Shown here: in pieces, positions 33,612-43,299 of the stretch
Position numbering within the stretch: the stretch's first letter is position 1
Layout: each line of letters begins with the position of its first letter
Assembly (NCBI RefSeq): GCF_003583365.1
Contig: NZ_QXED01000003.1
Span: forward strand, 744,001-808,000
Reading direction: 5' to 3'
DNA length: 64,000 nucleotides
Source of the DNA: Fibrisoma montanum
GTDB taxonomy: Bacteria > Bacteroidota > Bacteroidia > Cytophagales > Spirosomataceae
Program-made: the position numbers and the translations under genes
The notes under the pieces: generated by a model
Database searches by the model: none
What the model was told of the DNA's origin: nothing
What the model saw: only the letters and a program-made list of their open reading frames with translations

Positions 33612-36560
33612 TTACACTACTACGTTCACGATACGTTTCGGCACGACGACAATCTTCTTGGGCTGCTTGCCTTCGAGCCACTTCTGTACGACTTCGTTGG
33701 CCAGCACTTCTTTTTCAATCTCGCTGGCGGCCCGGTCGATGGCAAAACTGATCGTGGTCCGCACTTTTCCGTTAATCTGAATGGGGTAATCGAACGCGTC
33801 CTCGACCAGATAAGCCGGGTTGAAGGTCGGGAAGCTGGCTTTAGACACCGTTCCGGGTTCGTTGCCCAGCGCGGCCCATAACTCCTCGGTAATGTGGGGC
33901 GCATACGGCGACAGGATCAGCACCAGGTCCTGCAGAATGGCCCGCTTGTGGCACTTCAACGCGGTCAGTTCGTTTACGCAGACCATGAACGCAGACACCG
34001 ACGTATTGAACGAGTAGTTGGCAATATCCTCCTCGGCCTTTTTGATTGTCCGGTGCAGCACCTTCAGCTCGGCGGGGGTAGGCGCTTCGTCGGTCACTAA
34101 CCACTTCTCCGTTCCATCCGAATTTTCGCCGTAGAACAGCCGCCAGAACTTCCGGATGAAGCGGAACGTACCGTCGATGCCGTTGGTGTTCCAGGGCTTA
34201 GCCTGCTCCAGCGGACCGAGGAACATTTCGTACAGCCGCAAGACGTCGGCTCCGTACTTCTCCACGATCATATCGGGGTTGACGACGTTGAACTTCGACT
34301 TCGACATCTTCTCAACCTCCGCTCCAACGCTGTAACGGCCATCGGGTTCGGTGATGAATTCGGCACCCTCGGTCAGATCAGGGCGCGACCGTTTGAAGGC
34401 GTCAATATCCAGTACGTCATTTTCAACCATATTCACGTCAACGTGCAGGGGCGTTACGTCGTGGCCGTCGAGCAGGCTCTGCGAGACAAAAACCGGAGCC
34501 GTTCCCTCTACACCCGTACCTTTCACCCGGTACACAAAGTTCGACCGGCCCTGGATCATGCCCTGGTTAATGAGCTTCTTAAACGGCTCTTCTTCCGGTA
34601 CGTAGCCCCGGTCTTTCAGGAACTTGTTCCAGAAGCGGCTGTAGAGCAGGTGGCCCGTTGCGTGCTCGGTACCGCCGATATACAGGTCCACATTCCGCCA
34701 GTAGTTGATCGTTTCCTTCGACGCGAACGAGGTTTCGTTTTTCGGGTCCATGTAGCGGTACCAGTACCACGATGATCCCGCCCAGCCCGGCATCGTACTC
34801 AGTTCGTATTCGTAGCCCTCACCCCGGCCCTCTTCCGAAGCGGGAGAATTATTTCCCTTTCCTTTCGGATGATACCGCCAGCCCTCGGCGCGGCCCAACG
34901 GTGGCTCACCGGTTTCGGTCGGCAGATACTTGTCCACGGCGGGTAATTCCAGCGGCAGGTCGCTTTCGTCGATCAGGTACGGCAACCCGTCTTCCCCGAA
35001 ATACACCGGCACGGGTTCACCCCAGTAGCGCTGGCGGCTGAATACGGCGTCGCGCATCCGGTAGTTGACTTTGCCCCTACCCAAGTTACGCTCTTCCAGC
35101 CAGGCAATCAGGGCTTTCGTAGCCTCCTGATACGTCATGCCGTTGATAATGCCCGAGTTGATATAGTGGCCTTCCTTGGTGTTGTCGGCCTGCTTGTCGA
35201 GGTCTTTCTGCGCGTCGAGGATCGGCACAATCGGCAACCCGAAGTAAGTCGCAAACGTCCAGTCGCGCTGGTCGCCCGACGGTACGGCCATAACCGCACC
35301 CGTTCCGTATCCGGCCAGTACGTAGTCGGCCAGCCAGATGGGCACCTTCTCGCCGGACAGTGGATTGAGGCAGTAGCTCCCCGTAAATACCCCCGACACG
35401 GTTTTGGTATCGGCCATCCGGTCGCGTTCGGAGCGCATTTTAGCCGCATTGACGTATGCTTCGACGGCGTCGCGCTGCTCGGGCGTGGTCAGTTGCGGCA
35501 CCAGTTCATGTTCCGGCGCTAGCACCATAAACGTAACCCCATAGATGGTGTCGACACGGGTGGTGAAGACTTCAATGAAAGGAGAAGAGGAGGAAAGGAG
35601 GAAGGGAGAGAGGGAAACAGCATCCGAATTGCTTTCCTCCTCTCCTCCTTTTCTGCTTTCCTCCTTAACTAATGGAAACCTAACCGACGCGCCTACGCTC
35701 TTACCGATCCAGTTGCGCTGCTGCTCTTTCAGGGATTCGGACCAGTCGATGGTGTCCAGGCCGGTCAGCAGGCGGTCGGCATAGGCCGTGATGCGCATCA
35801 TCCACTGGCGCATCAGCTTCTGCTCCACCGGGTAGCCGCCCCGCTCCGACACCCCGTCTTTCACTTCGTCGTTGGCCAGTACGGTGCCCAGCGCCGGACA
35901 CCAGTTCACGACCGCGTTGGCCAGGTACGTCAGGCGGTATTTCAACGTGATTTCGTACGACTCCCGCTTCGACATGGCGTTCCACTCGGCGGCAGTGAAG
36001 GTGGGAGCCGGTCCGCCGTCGCGGTCTTCGTCGCAGACGGCGTTCACATCCGTCGTGCCGTTGGTCGCGAACTTCTCCAGCAGCGTTTCAATCGGCTCGG
36101 CGCGGTCGGTGTCCTTGTTGTACCACGACCGGAACAGCTCCATGAAAATCCACTGCGTCCATTTGTAATACGATGGATCGGACGTACGGACTTCGCGGCT
36201 CCAGTCGTAGCTGAAACCGATATTTTTCAGTTGCTCAATGTAGCGGGTAATGTTCTGTTCGGTCGTAACGGCCGGATGCTGTCCTGTCTGGATGGCGTAC
36301 TGTTCGGCGGGCAGACCAAAGCTGTCGAAGCCCATCGGGTGCAGTACGTTGAAGCCTTTCAGCCGTTTGTACCGCGACACGACATCCGACGCGATGTAGC
36401 CCAGCGGGTGCCCCACGTGCAGCCCGGCCCCCGATGGATACGGGAACATGTCCAGGACGTAGTATTTCGGTTTGTTGGGTGAAATATCGGTGCGGTAGGT
36501 CTGGTTTTCGTCCCAAAACCGCTGCCATTTCTGCTCGGTTTCGCGGTGGTTGTATTCCAT
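33612..36560 (-). CDS. leuS: Leucyl-tRNA synthetase with two palindrome-derived inserts
   Basis: A 982-residue class I synthetase that charges tRNA-Leu. The signature [16 protein letters not shown] (41-55) carries the HIGH-type motif, KMSKSKF is at 751-757, the editing domain contains [14 protein letters not shown] (331-344), and the C-terminal anticodon-binding part ends [11 protein letters not shown]. Two stretches do not belong to the family pattern. Residues about 298-328, at the entry to the editing domain, are Glu/Lys then Ser-rich and come from a purine/pyrimidine inverted repeat (35577-35669). Residues about 563-585 ([19 protein letters not shown]) come from a GC-rich palindrome (34806-34874). 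Both keep the frame open. The gene is otherwise normal and surely essential. Confidence 0.95.
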   Translation of the reverse strand: MEYNHRETEQKWQRFWDENQTYRTDISPNKPKYYVLDMFPYPSGAGLHVGHPLGYIASDVVSRYKRLKGFNVLHPMGFDSFGLPAEQYAIQTGQHPAVTTEQNITRYIEQLKNIGFSYDWSREVRTSDPSYYKWTQWIFMELFRSWYNKDTDRAEPIETLLEKFATNGTTDVNAVCDEDRDGGPAPTFTAAEWNAMSKRESYEITLKYRLTYLANAVVNWCPALGTVLANDEVKDGVSERGGYPVEQKLMRQWMMRITAYADRLLTGLDTIDWSESLKEQQRNWIGKSVGASVRFPLVKEESRKGGEEESNSDAVSLSPFLLSSSSPFIEVFTTRVDTIYGVTFMVLAPEHELVPQLTTPEQRDAVEAYVNAAKMRSERDRMADTKTVSGVFTGSYCLNPLSGEKVPIWLADYVLAGYGTGAVMAVPSGDQRDWTFATYFGLPIVPILDAQKDLDKQADNTKEGHYINSGIINGMTYQEATKALIAWLEERNLGRGKVNYRMRDAVFSRQRYWGEPVPVYFGEDGLPYLIDESDLPLELPAVDKYLPTETGEPPLGRAEGWRYHPKGKGNNSPASEEGRGEGYEYELSTMPGWAGSSWYWYRYMDPKNETSFASKETINYWRNVDLYIGGTEHATGHLLYSRFWNKFLKDRGYVPEEEPFKKLINQGMIQGRSNFVYRVKGTGVEGTAPVFVSQSLLDGHDVTPLHVDVNMVENDVLDIDAFKRSRPDLTEGAEFITEPDGRYSVGAEVEKMSKSKFNVVNPDMIVEKYGADVLRLYEMFLGPLEQAKPWNTNGIDGTFRFIRKFWRLFYGENSDGTEKWLVTDEAPTPAELKVLHRTIKKAEEDIANYSFNTSVSAFMVCVNELTALKCHKRAILQDLVLILSPYAPHITEELWAALGNEPGTVSKASFPTFNPAYLVEDAFDYPIQINGKVRTTISFAIDRAASEIEKEVLANEVVQKWLEGKQPKKIVVVPKRIVNVVV
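34806..34874. repeat. Palindromic repeat inserted in frame in leuS (insert 2)
   Basis: On the minus strand a GGGAAATAATTCTCCCGCTTCGG...GAGGGCCGGGGTGAGGG pattern. The CTCCCGCTTCGG-AGAGGG hairpin followed by CGGGGTGAGGG resembles a palindromic repeat common between genes in many bacteria; here it is translated within leuS. Confidence 0.6.
35577..35669. repeat. Purine-rich inverted repeat inserted in frame in leuS (insert 1)
   Basis: The left part is all-purine (AAAGGAGAAGAGGAGGAAAG) and the right part is all-pyrimidine (CTTTCCTCCTCTCCTCC), so the two can fold back imperfectly. It encodes residues about 298-328 of leucyl-tRNA synthetase. Confidence 0.6.
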
Positions 36561-36719
36561 ACGGATGGAGAAGTCGTCTAAAAAGAACCCAAAGATAACG
36601 GTTTTCGACCGATTGCGGGCGGTTCAGCCCGGAACTGAGCGTATTACCGGCTTACCCCGAAGGAATCCATCCAAAATTGGTGGAAGGTTTTTTACTTTGC
36701 ATGGCCACCGGCTCTGAGC

Positions 36720-38537
36720 ATGCGCAAACATTTTATCTGGTATAGTTCATTAACCATCCTGACGGCGGTGCTGAGCGCACTGGCCGTCGGGAATTTCTGC
36801 CTCCCCCTCTCCGATGGCGACGATACGGATCAGTACGAATACACCGGCTATTATTTGTTCAGGAATCTCTCCTTCCGGCCGTGGCCAACGCTTGATTTAG
36901 TCAACAACCAGACCTTTTACCCCTACGGCACCACGCAGGTGTTTCTGCCCTGGGGCTTTGAGCGGGACTGCTGGTACGCGCTGGGCTACTGGCTGTTCGA
37001 TGGGCCGGGGCCGTTCCTGCAATATTACTACGTCGTCAGTCTGGTCATCACGGCGGTCGGTACGTTCGCCTTGCTGCAACCGGCGTTTGGCGTGGGCAAA
37101 TCGTTCCTGACGGGGCTGGTGGTGTCGGTGTTCAATTTCTACGCCCTCTGGAAGTTTCCCGTGCACATGAACGTCTGCGTTGCGCACTGGACGGTGCTGT
37201 GCCTGGTAGCTACGTACCGGCTGCTGTTCGACCTGCTCAACCGGCGGCCGGTGTCCCTGGCGTTTTTGCTGGTCTGGGCGGCCCTGCACGTGCTGTCGCT
37301 GGGGCTGGAACTGGGCTACGTCGCCGGCTTTGCGCTGACGTTCACGACCCTAAGCCTGCCGGTGATGGTATACCTGCTCGTTCGACGCTTCCCAACGCCC
37401 CGCGACTGGCTGGCGCAGGGTATTCGCTACGTAACGAGCGAGCTGCACCGACAGCCGGTGCTGAACGGTCTCCTGCTGGCGTTGCTGGTAGCGAGCCTGT
37501 ACCTGTACCTGCCGCTCACGCTTCAGATTGCCTTCACGGCCTGGCAATTCGATTTTGGCGATGTCCCGGAGCTGCGGGCCTGGTCGCATCCGCTCCGGCT
37601 GTTCATGCCGTACCTTCCCGGCCTCGACAGCCTGGCGGCTTTTGACAACCACTGGTTCAGCGACACCTACGAAAGCTACGGCCAGGGCAGTCCGGGCCTG
37701 TACGTGGTGCTGCTGGGTCTGGCTGGCCTCTGGCAGACCCGTCGGCAGGTTTCTCTGTGGCTACCCATCGTGGCCATGCTGACCCTCTGCCTGCTGTACC
37801 ATCCGGTGGTGCTGCCCACCCTGAAAGTCTTTCCCTGGTTTAGCTTCAACCGGCACGGCGGACGGGCATCGCTGGTTTATCCGGTACTGTTCTGTCTGAT
37901 GGCCTTGCCCCTCCGCTGGCCCAGCCACCGACCAGCCCTTGCCGTAGCCGGCCTGATTGGTTTACTGATGCTGGGCGAATGGTACCACGGCTATCACCTG
38001 CGGCTCTTTGTGCCAACGGATGTGGTATCGCCCAATACGGTACGGTACTGCAACTACATTCGGGCGCAGCCCGGTGAAGCGGTGCTCGACTGGCCGTTCT
38101 GTGTTGTCGGGGCCAATGGCGTGGGGGCCCGCGAAGGACTCTGCCCGTTCTATGAGGAACAGAACGCCGTATTTACGTTCCGGCGGTTTTACGACAAGAA
38201 GGTAGTGGGGCAGTATTTCGGTCGGCTCCACCCCGACCAGATCAGGCCGTTTCTGAGCGACCACTGGCCGCAGTGCCTGAATCCCGATCGCTCGTTTACG
38301 GAGGCCGACTGGCAGTTTTTCGATACGTATCTGCGGCAAAACAACTTCGCGGGCATCAACCTCTACCCCGATCTGCTGACCGCCGAAGCACGAACGGCGT
38401 TCTACCGGCGGTATGGCCCGCCCGCCATCGAAACCCGGTTCCCGTCGGCCGGCCGGGTGCAGTTCATTCCGCTAAAACTGCTGGCACTTCCGCGCCCGGC
38501 GGGCGTTGGCGCGTCGACCCGAGAAGTCGAACAGTGA
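36720..38537 (+). CDS. Large polytopic membrane protein, possible GT-C-type transferase
   Basis: A 605-residue protein with about ten membrane helices spread through the first 430 residues, beginning WYSSLTILTAVLSALAVGNFCLP. An acidic loop follows the first helix (LSDGDDTDQYEY), as in lipid-linked-sugar glycosyltransferases of the GT-C fold. The last ~170 residues form a soluble domain (GLCPFYEEQNAVFTFRRFYDKKVVGQYFG). No family is recognised with confidence, so glycosyl transfer is inference from topology. Its 3' end overlaps the convergent PorP/SprF-like gene by 66 bases, an unusually long overlap. Confidence 0.75.
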   Translation: MRKHFIWYSSLTILTAVLSALAVGNFCLPLSDGDDTDQYEYTGYYLFRNLSFRPWPTLDLVNNQTFYPYGTTQVFLPWGFERDCWYALGYWLFDGPGPFLQYYYVVSLVITAVGTFALLQPAFGVGKSFLTGLVVSVFNFYALWKFPVHMNVCVAHWTVLCLVATYRLLFDLLNRRPVSLAFLLVWAALHVLSLGLELGYVAGFALTFTTLSLPVMVYLLVRRFPTPRDWLAQGIRYVTSELHRQPVLNGLLLALLVASLYLYLPLTLQIAFTAWQFDFGDVPELRAWSHPLRLFMPYLPGLDSLAAFDNHWFSDTYESYGQGSPGLYVVLLGLAGLWQTRRQVSLWLPIVAMLTLCLLYHPVVLPTLKVFPWFSFNRHGGRASLVYPVLFCLMALPLRWPSHRPALAVAGLIGLLMLGEWYHGYHLRLFVPTDVVSPNTVRYCNYIRAQPGEAVLDWPFCVVGANGVGAREGLCPFYEEQNAVFTFRRFYDKKVVGQYFGRLHPDQIRPFLSDHWPQCLNPDRSFTEADWQFFDTYLRQNNFAGINLYPDLLTAEARTAFYRRYGPPAIETRFPSAGRVQFIPLKLLALPRPAGVGASTREVEQ

Positions 38538-39548
38538 GTCGAAGCCGTACCAGATCGAGATTTCGTGGGCTCCCCCACTGGCCCAGCTCAGCGTCGACAC
38601 CGTGATGTCGTAGCTATACTGGATCATGAACGTATTGAGTTGGAGGGCCGTCAGCAGTACGACCGCATCCCGCTGGGACGTTTGCTGGTATTTCCGCATG
38701 GGAATGCCCCGGTACCAGACACCGAACATTACCGGCGAGTACGTCAGGTTAACGCCAGCATCAAGCTGCCGGTCCATGCCCTGCTGTCGATACTGTGCCG
38801 TGAACCCAACGCTGCGGTCGATGCTTTCTTCGTTGCCCAGCCCCCGCGGCCGGATTTTCCAGTTGAGGGGTATGCGCAGGCCGGCCTGCAACCCAAACCG
38901 CTGCCCCAGTACGTCGTAGCGCGACAGCGAGCGCCCGATGTGGTGGAGCGTTCCGCCGAGCCAGTACGACTGGAGATTGCCGTTGCGGTCCTGAAACTGA
39001 TGTTCCAGCACCACCCCCGACGAGAACCCGAAGAACGTCTGCCGGACACCCGCCACCGACAGCGGATCGATGCTGACCGGATTGGTCAGACCTCCCGACG
39101 AAAACTGGTCGACGAATGAGAGCCCATCGGGGTTGTAGAGCCCCGACGTCACCGTGGCCTGAACCGCTCCGATCAACCGCATCACATCCGCTCCGTCTTC
39201 GAACAGCGTTACGTCCGGCGCGAGCTGGCCACTCAGGGAACTGGATTGCCACGCGCTGCCCTGCCGATCGTGGATGGCCTGCCCACCCCAGCCGATGCCG
39301 ATCCGCCCCCGGTCGGGCGCAACGTACGTATCGAACGACGCAGCTACGGTCTGGTAATTAGCCCCGAGCGCCGGCCACTGGTTGCGGTAATTCAGGATGA
39401 GCCGGGAGGCACCGGCTCCCCCCGCGAAGGCCGGATTGTGGTAGATGGGGTTGGCGTAAAACTGCGAAAACTGCGGATCCTGGGCGAAGCCTGTTACCGA
39501 CAGGCTGCCAACGGCCATTAAGAGTACAGGAAGTGTCAGGCGATTCAT
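38472..39548 (-). CDS. PorP/SprF-family outer-membrane protein
   Basis: A 358-residue beta-barrel protein of the PorP/SprF family. It starts with signal peptide MNRLTLPVLLMAVGSLSVTGFAQ, then the hallmark DPQFSQFYANPIYHNPAFAGG. Many further amphipathic strands follow (LILNYRNQWPAL, RIGIGWGGQAI, VGFTAQYRQQ). SprF-like proteins work with the type IX secretion system and are usually paired with a CHU_C (type B) cargo. Here that cargo gene is divergent, 148 bases away. I preferred ATG 39548 to an upstream ATG at 39569 because the signal peptide starts there. Confidence 0.92.
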   Translation of the reverse strand: MNRLTLPVLLMAVGSLSVTGFAQDPQFSQFYANPIYHNPAFAGGAGASRLILNYRNQWPALGANYQTVAASFDTYVAPDRGRIGIGWGGQAIHDRQGSAWQSSSLSGQLAPDVTLFEDGADVMRLIGAVQATVTSGLYNPDGLSFVDQFSSGGLTNPVSIDPLSVAGVRQTFFGFSSGVVLEHQFQDRNGNLQSYWLGGTLHHIGRSLSRYDVLGQRFGLQAGLRIPLNWKIRPRGLGNEESIDRSVGFTAQYRQQGMDRQLDAGVNLTYSPVMFGVWYRGIPMRKYQQTSQRDAVVLLTALQLNTFMIQYSYDITVSTLSWASGGAHEISIWYGFDSLFDFSGRRANARRARKCQQF

Positions 39549-39696
39549 AACATGGTTGTGGATAGCCATGAATTACTCAATAAACCGCCTAAGTAACAAG
39601 GCTATGGGCTTTTATTTGTTACCCAACGTTTTTCGAATGCTTTTGTCACGGCCAGGCCTTATCTTGCCTGTTCATCCACCCATCCATTCATTCCGT

Positions 39697-42600
39697 ATGC
39701 CTTTTGTAGTCCTGCTCCGCCGGACCATGCGCCTGCTGGTCGGCTGTCTGTTGCTGGGGTGCTCGTTCCCTTCTTTTGCGCAACTGGTTGAACTGGATGC
39801 CTGCTCGGGCAACCTCGAACGCTGCATCACCGAAGCCGATACCCTCTACGAGATGTGCTTCAACGTGAAACCGGCGCCAACCTGTGCCTTCAAGAAATTT
39901 GAAATGGACTGGGACGACGGCAACAAGGAAACCTTCAACCAGGCCGGTCCGCTCCAGATCAAGCACGTGTACGACCTGCGCAGTTTTATCAAGAATTGCG
40001 GAAACGGCAGTAACCGGGTCTTCAAACTGTTCATCGTTACGGACTGCCCCGGCGACAACAAAGGCGTTCAGCTTACCTTCAAGCTGAAACCCCGGGCCGA
40101 TTTCAAAGTGCCGGACGCCTGCCGGAGCCAGGCCGTTTATTTCCAGAACCAGAGCTGCCCCATTACAAACGACACCGAGTTTGCGTGGGACTTCGGCGAC
40201 GGCACCACCTCGACCAACGTATCGCCGTCGCACACCTTCCCGACCACCCAGTCGAACTATACCGTCAAGATGACGGCCACGAACAGCTGCGGCATCAGTA
40301 CCAAAAGCGTGTCGGTACCCATCAAAAGTACGCCCGTGGCCAGCTACACCACGGCAGGGTACACCCTGTTCAACCAGGATACGGTCGTTTGCCTGCCCAA
40401 CGGCGGTACGCTCACCCTCGACGGCACGGTCTCCCTCGACGAATCGCGGTACCGGTGGACAATCAGCCCGTCGTCGTACCGATTCATCCAGAACACCAGC
40501 AGCAGTTCGCCCATCACGAAAGTTCAGTTTACGACCACCGGCGAGTATACCATCACCCTGACGGCCCTGAACGACTGCGGTACGTCGGCCCCGCTGATCT
40601 GCAAACACCGCGTCGAAGACCTACCGGAAGTGAACCTCGCGACCCAGCCCGATGCCTGCGAACCGATCAGCTATTCCCTGACCACGCCCACCCCGGGGGC
40701 TACGTACACCTTCAACGGACAGCCGCTGCCCCCCGGCACGTCGGTTAACGCGCCGGTATCGACCGCACCCTACATCGTTCGGGGCGAACTGAACAGCCGG
40801 TGTGGCCGACGTATCGTCGCCGATACGTTCTTTGTACAGGCTCCGCAGGCGGTACAGATCACGGCCCCGGGCCGAACAACGGCCGTGTGCGTCGGATCGG
40901 CCCGGTTTCCGGTGCAGGTCAATCTGCCGGGCGGCACCTGGGAAGGCAACGGGAAAGCGTACCTCGAAACACAGGGCAACAACGTCTTTTTCAATCCACG
41001 TACCGCCGGCGAGTACAGCCTGGTTTACCTGCGGGGTACCAGCGTCTGCCAACGCGCCGACACCATCCGGATAACCGTCGAAGGGGGGCAGGTAAGCGTC
41101 CAGAACGTAGCCGCCTGCGATCGCGTTTCGTTCGTCAAACTACAGGGCAGTCCGGCGGGCGGCACCTGGCGCAGTGCGGCTTTCCCGAATGCCATCCGCA
41201 ACGATACGCTCTTTCTGCAGGGGGTTACGGGCGACATCATCGGGCTAACCTACGAATACAACTTCGGCCAGTCCGGCTGCCCGGCCCGGGCCAGCGCGAC
41301 CGTCAGCATCGGGCGCCCCCGCGCCGAGTTCACCGTGTCGGGCGTCTGCAGCGGCTCGGCCGTACAGATTCAGAACAGCTCCAGCGGCAGCAGTACGTTC
41401 CAGTGGTCGCTCAACGGCCAGACCATCTCCACCGAACGCGTCCCTGCCCTTACGTTGCCCCCGGGCACGAACCGGCTGCTGCTCAGGGTGGGCACGGCGG
41501 GCTGCGTCGACACGACCAGCCGGGTGCTCAGGATTGTGGCCGCGCCGACACCCATTACGTTCACCCCCAGCCAGACGACCGGCTGCTCCCCGATGACGGT
41601 CTCGTTTGCCCTACCCGGAACGGCCAACCCCGACGTGCAGTATACCTGGAACTACGGCAACGGCACCACCAGCCAGGCCTTCCAGGCCACGTCGCAGACA
41701 TATCTCAACCAGACCCGCCAGGCCCAGACGTACCGCGTCGTGCTGACCGCCAGCAACAGTTGCGGGGTGCAGTCGTATACAGCCACACTGACCACCCGGC
41801 CGCTCGTACTGGCCGAGATCGGCGTCGATTCGACGACGTTCCGGTGTTCGCCGGCCCGCATCCGGTTCTCGAACCGCTCGACCGGCCAGACCCAACCCGC
41901 TACGTGGCTCTGGGATGATGGTACCTCCCCGCTGTCGTCAACGGCCGATACGCTCTCGCACCTGTTTTCAGCCCGCGACAGTACCCGTACCTTCCGGGTT
42001 CAGCTGATCGCTGCGGGCGAATGTGGCCGCGACCGCGATACGGTGGCCATCCGCGTATCGCCGAGTCAGGTGAAAGCCCTCATGACGCTGAACAAACCCG
42101 AAGCCTGCCCCGGCGAACCGATTGCGTTCCGGGATGCCACCACGCCCAAACCCGACCGGGTGATCTGGCGGTTCAGCGACGGCACCGTATCGACCGACCC
42201 CAATCCGCAGCACAGCTTTCCGCAGCCCAACACGACGTACACCATTTCGCTAACGGCCCTGACCGCCTGCGGCTACGATTCGACCCGCCGAACGATACGC
42301 ACCACCCAGCCCCCCGCGGGCGATTTCCGGACGGGGGCTCCGTTTACCTGTACCGAGCAGGCCATTCGGTTTACCAGTCTGGCCAATCCGGCAAACCGGT
42401 TCCGCTGGGATTTCGGCGACGGTTCGGCTCTCGACTCGGTCAATGTGTCGCCTGTTCATACGTACCAGGGGGTGGGTAACAAAACCGTCACCCTGACCAT
42501 CTTCGGCTCATCGGCCGCCTGCAAAACAGAAATCAAAAAGCAGGTCGACGTACGGGCGAAGCCCAAAGCCTCGTTCACGATCGAAGGCGGACAGGAGCTG

Positions 42601-43101
42601 TGCGCGCCGGCCACCGTTCGGCTGGTCAGCACCACCACCGACGCCAACCAGTGGCAGTGGTACCTCAGCGACGGCCGGACGCTGGCCGGTGCTACCGTAG
42701 AGGTACCCCTCATGCCGGGGCAGTACGACGTATCGCTTGTGGCTTCGTTCAACGGCGTCTGCCGCGATTCGGTAGGGCAGCGGAGTGTGCTGCGGGGCAT
42801 CTCCTGTGCGGTCCATGCTCCGGACGCCTTTACACCCAACAAAGATGGCATCGGCGACCTCTGGACCCTGTTCGGCGAAGGCATCGACCGCATCCGGCTC
42901 CTGCGCATCCGCAGCCGCTGGGGGGAAGTCATTTTCGAGGGTAAGGATTTTCCGGCCAACAGCCAGCAGGCCAATGAGGGCTGGGACGGTACGTTCAACG
43001 GAGTGCCGATGCCGGCCGGCGCCTACACCTACGAAGCCGATCTGCTGCTGAAAGGTGAAAAATCCGAACGATTCGTCGGCAGCCTCACGCTGATTCGCTA
43101 A
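39697..43101 (+). CDS. PKD-repeat surface protein with CHU_C (T9SS type B) sorting domain
   Basis: A 1134-residue secreted protein. After a signal peptide (ending CSFPSFAQ) it carries repeated PKD-like domains, seen as FAWDFGDGTTSTNVSPSHTF, YTWNYGNGTTSQAF, VIWRFSDGTVSTDPNPQHSF and FRWDFGDGSALDSVNVSPVHTY. The last ~95 residues are the gliding-motility-associated CHU_C domain (APDAFTPNKDGIGDLW ... GWDGTFNGVPMPAGAYTYEA). That domain is the T9SS type B export signal. The divergent PorP/SprF gene is its likely export partner. ATG 39697 is chosen over upstream ATG 39556, which lies inside the PorP/SprF reading frame; ATG 39727 is also possible. Confidence 0.9.
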   Translation: MPFVVLLRRTMRLLVGCLLLGCSFPSFAQLVELDACSGNLERCITEADTLYEMCFNVKPAPTCAFKKFEMDWDDGNKETFNQAGPLQIKHVYDLRSFIKNCGNGSNRVFKLFIVTDCPGDNKGVQLTFKLKPRADFKVPDACRSQAVYFQNQSCPITNDTEFAWDFGDGTTSTNVSPSHTFPTTQSNYTVKMTATNSCGISTKSVSVPIKSTPVASYTTAGYTLFNQDTVVCLPNGGTLTLDGTVSLDESRYRWTISPSSYRFIQNTSSSSPITKVQFTTTGEYTITLTALNDCGTSAPLICKHRVEDLPEVNLATQPDACEPISYSLTTPTPGATYTFNGQPLPPGTSVNAPVSTAPYIVRGELNSRCGRRIVADTFFVQAPQAVQITAPGRTTAVCVGSARFPVQVNLPGGTWEGNGKAYLETQGNNVFFNPRTAGEYSLVYLRGTSVCQRADTIRITVEGGQVSVQNVAACDRVSFVKLQGSPAGGTWRSAAFPNAIRNDTLFLQGVTGDIIGLTYEYNFGQSGCPARASATVSIGRPRAEFTVSGVCSGSAVQIQNSSSGSSTFQWSLNGQTISTERVPALTLPPGTNRLLLRVGTAGCVDTTSRVLRIVAAPTPITFTPSQTTGCSPMTVSFALPGTANPDVQYTWNYGNGTTSQAFQATSQTYLNQTRQAQTYRVVLTASNSCGVQSYTATLTTRPLVLAEIGVDSTTFRCSPARIRFSNRSTGQTQPATWLWDDGTSPLSSTADTLSHLFSARDSTRTFRVQLIAAGECGRDRDTVAIRVSPSQVKALMTLNKPEACPGEPIAFRDATTPKPDRVIWRFSDGTVSTDPNPQHSFPQPNTTYTISLTALTACGYDSTRRTIRTTQPPAGDFRTGAPFTCTEQAIRFTSLANPANRFRWDFGDGSALDSVNVSPVHTYQGVGNKTVTLTIFGSSAACKTEIKKQVDVRAKPKASFTIEGGQELCAPATVRLVSTTTDANQWQWYLSDGRTLAGATVEVPLMPGQYDVSLVASFNGVCRDSVGQRSVLRGISCAVHAPDAFTPNKDGIGDLWTLFGEGIDRIRLLRIRSRWGEVIFEGKDFPANSQQANEGWDGTFNGVPMPAGAYTYEADLLLKGEKSERFVGSLTLIR

Positions 43102-43106
43102 CCAGA

Positions 43107-43151
43107 GCGGGTTGGTCGCTAAAATCGGCAGAATGGCCGCGACCAACCCGC
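43107..43151 (+). terminator. Hairpin after the CHU_C gene
   Basis: Perfect 13-bp stem (GCGGGTTGGTCGC at 43107-43119, GCGACCAACCCGC at 43139-43151), 5 bases after the stop. No T-run follows, so it may need Rho or only protect the 3' end. Confidence 0.55.
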
Positions 43152-43299
43152 CGGACGTCTCTTTGCCGCGTTGATGAACGCACCAAAACCAGCGATTTTA
43201 CGTTTAGTAAACAGCCACTTTCCGGGGCAGACAACCGCATGATCTGACAGCTCTACGCGTATTCTTCTCGTTTTTTACTCCACTTGTCTGTTCGTACCC

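Noticed and set aside
39556-39696. 47-residue N-terminal extension of the PKD/CHU_C protein
   Set aside because: It would place the signal peptide deep inside the protein. The ATG at 39697 gives a normal secreted N-terminus.
40800-41918. 372-codon plus-strand frame inside the PKD/CHU_C gene
   Set aside because: It lies in a second frame of a well-supported gene. Its product is Arg/Pro-rich with no domain.
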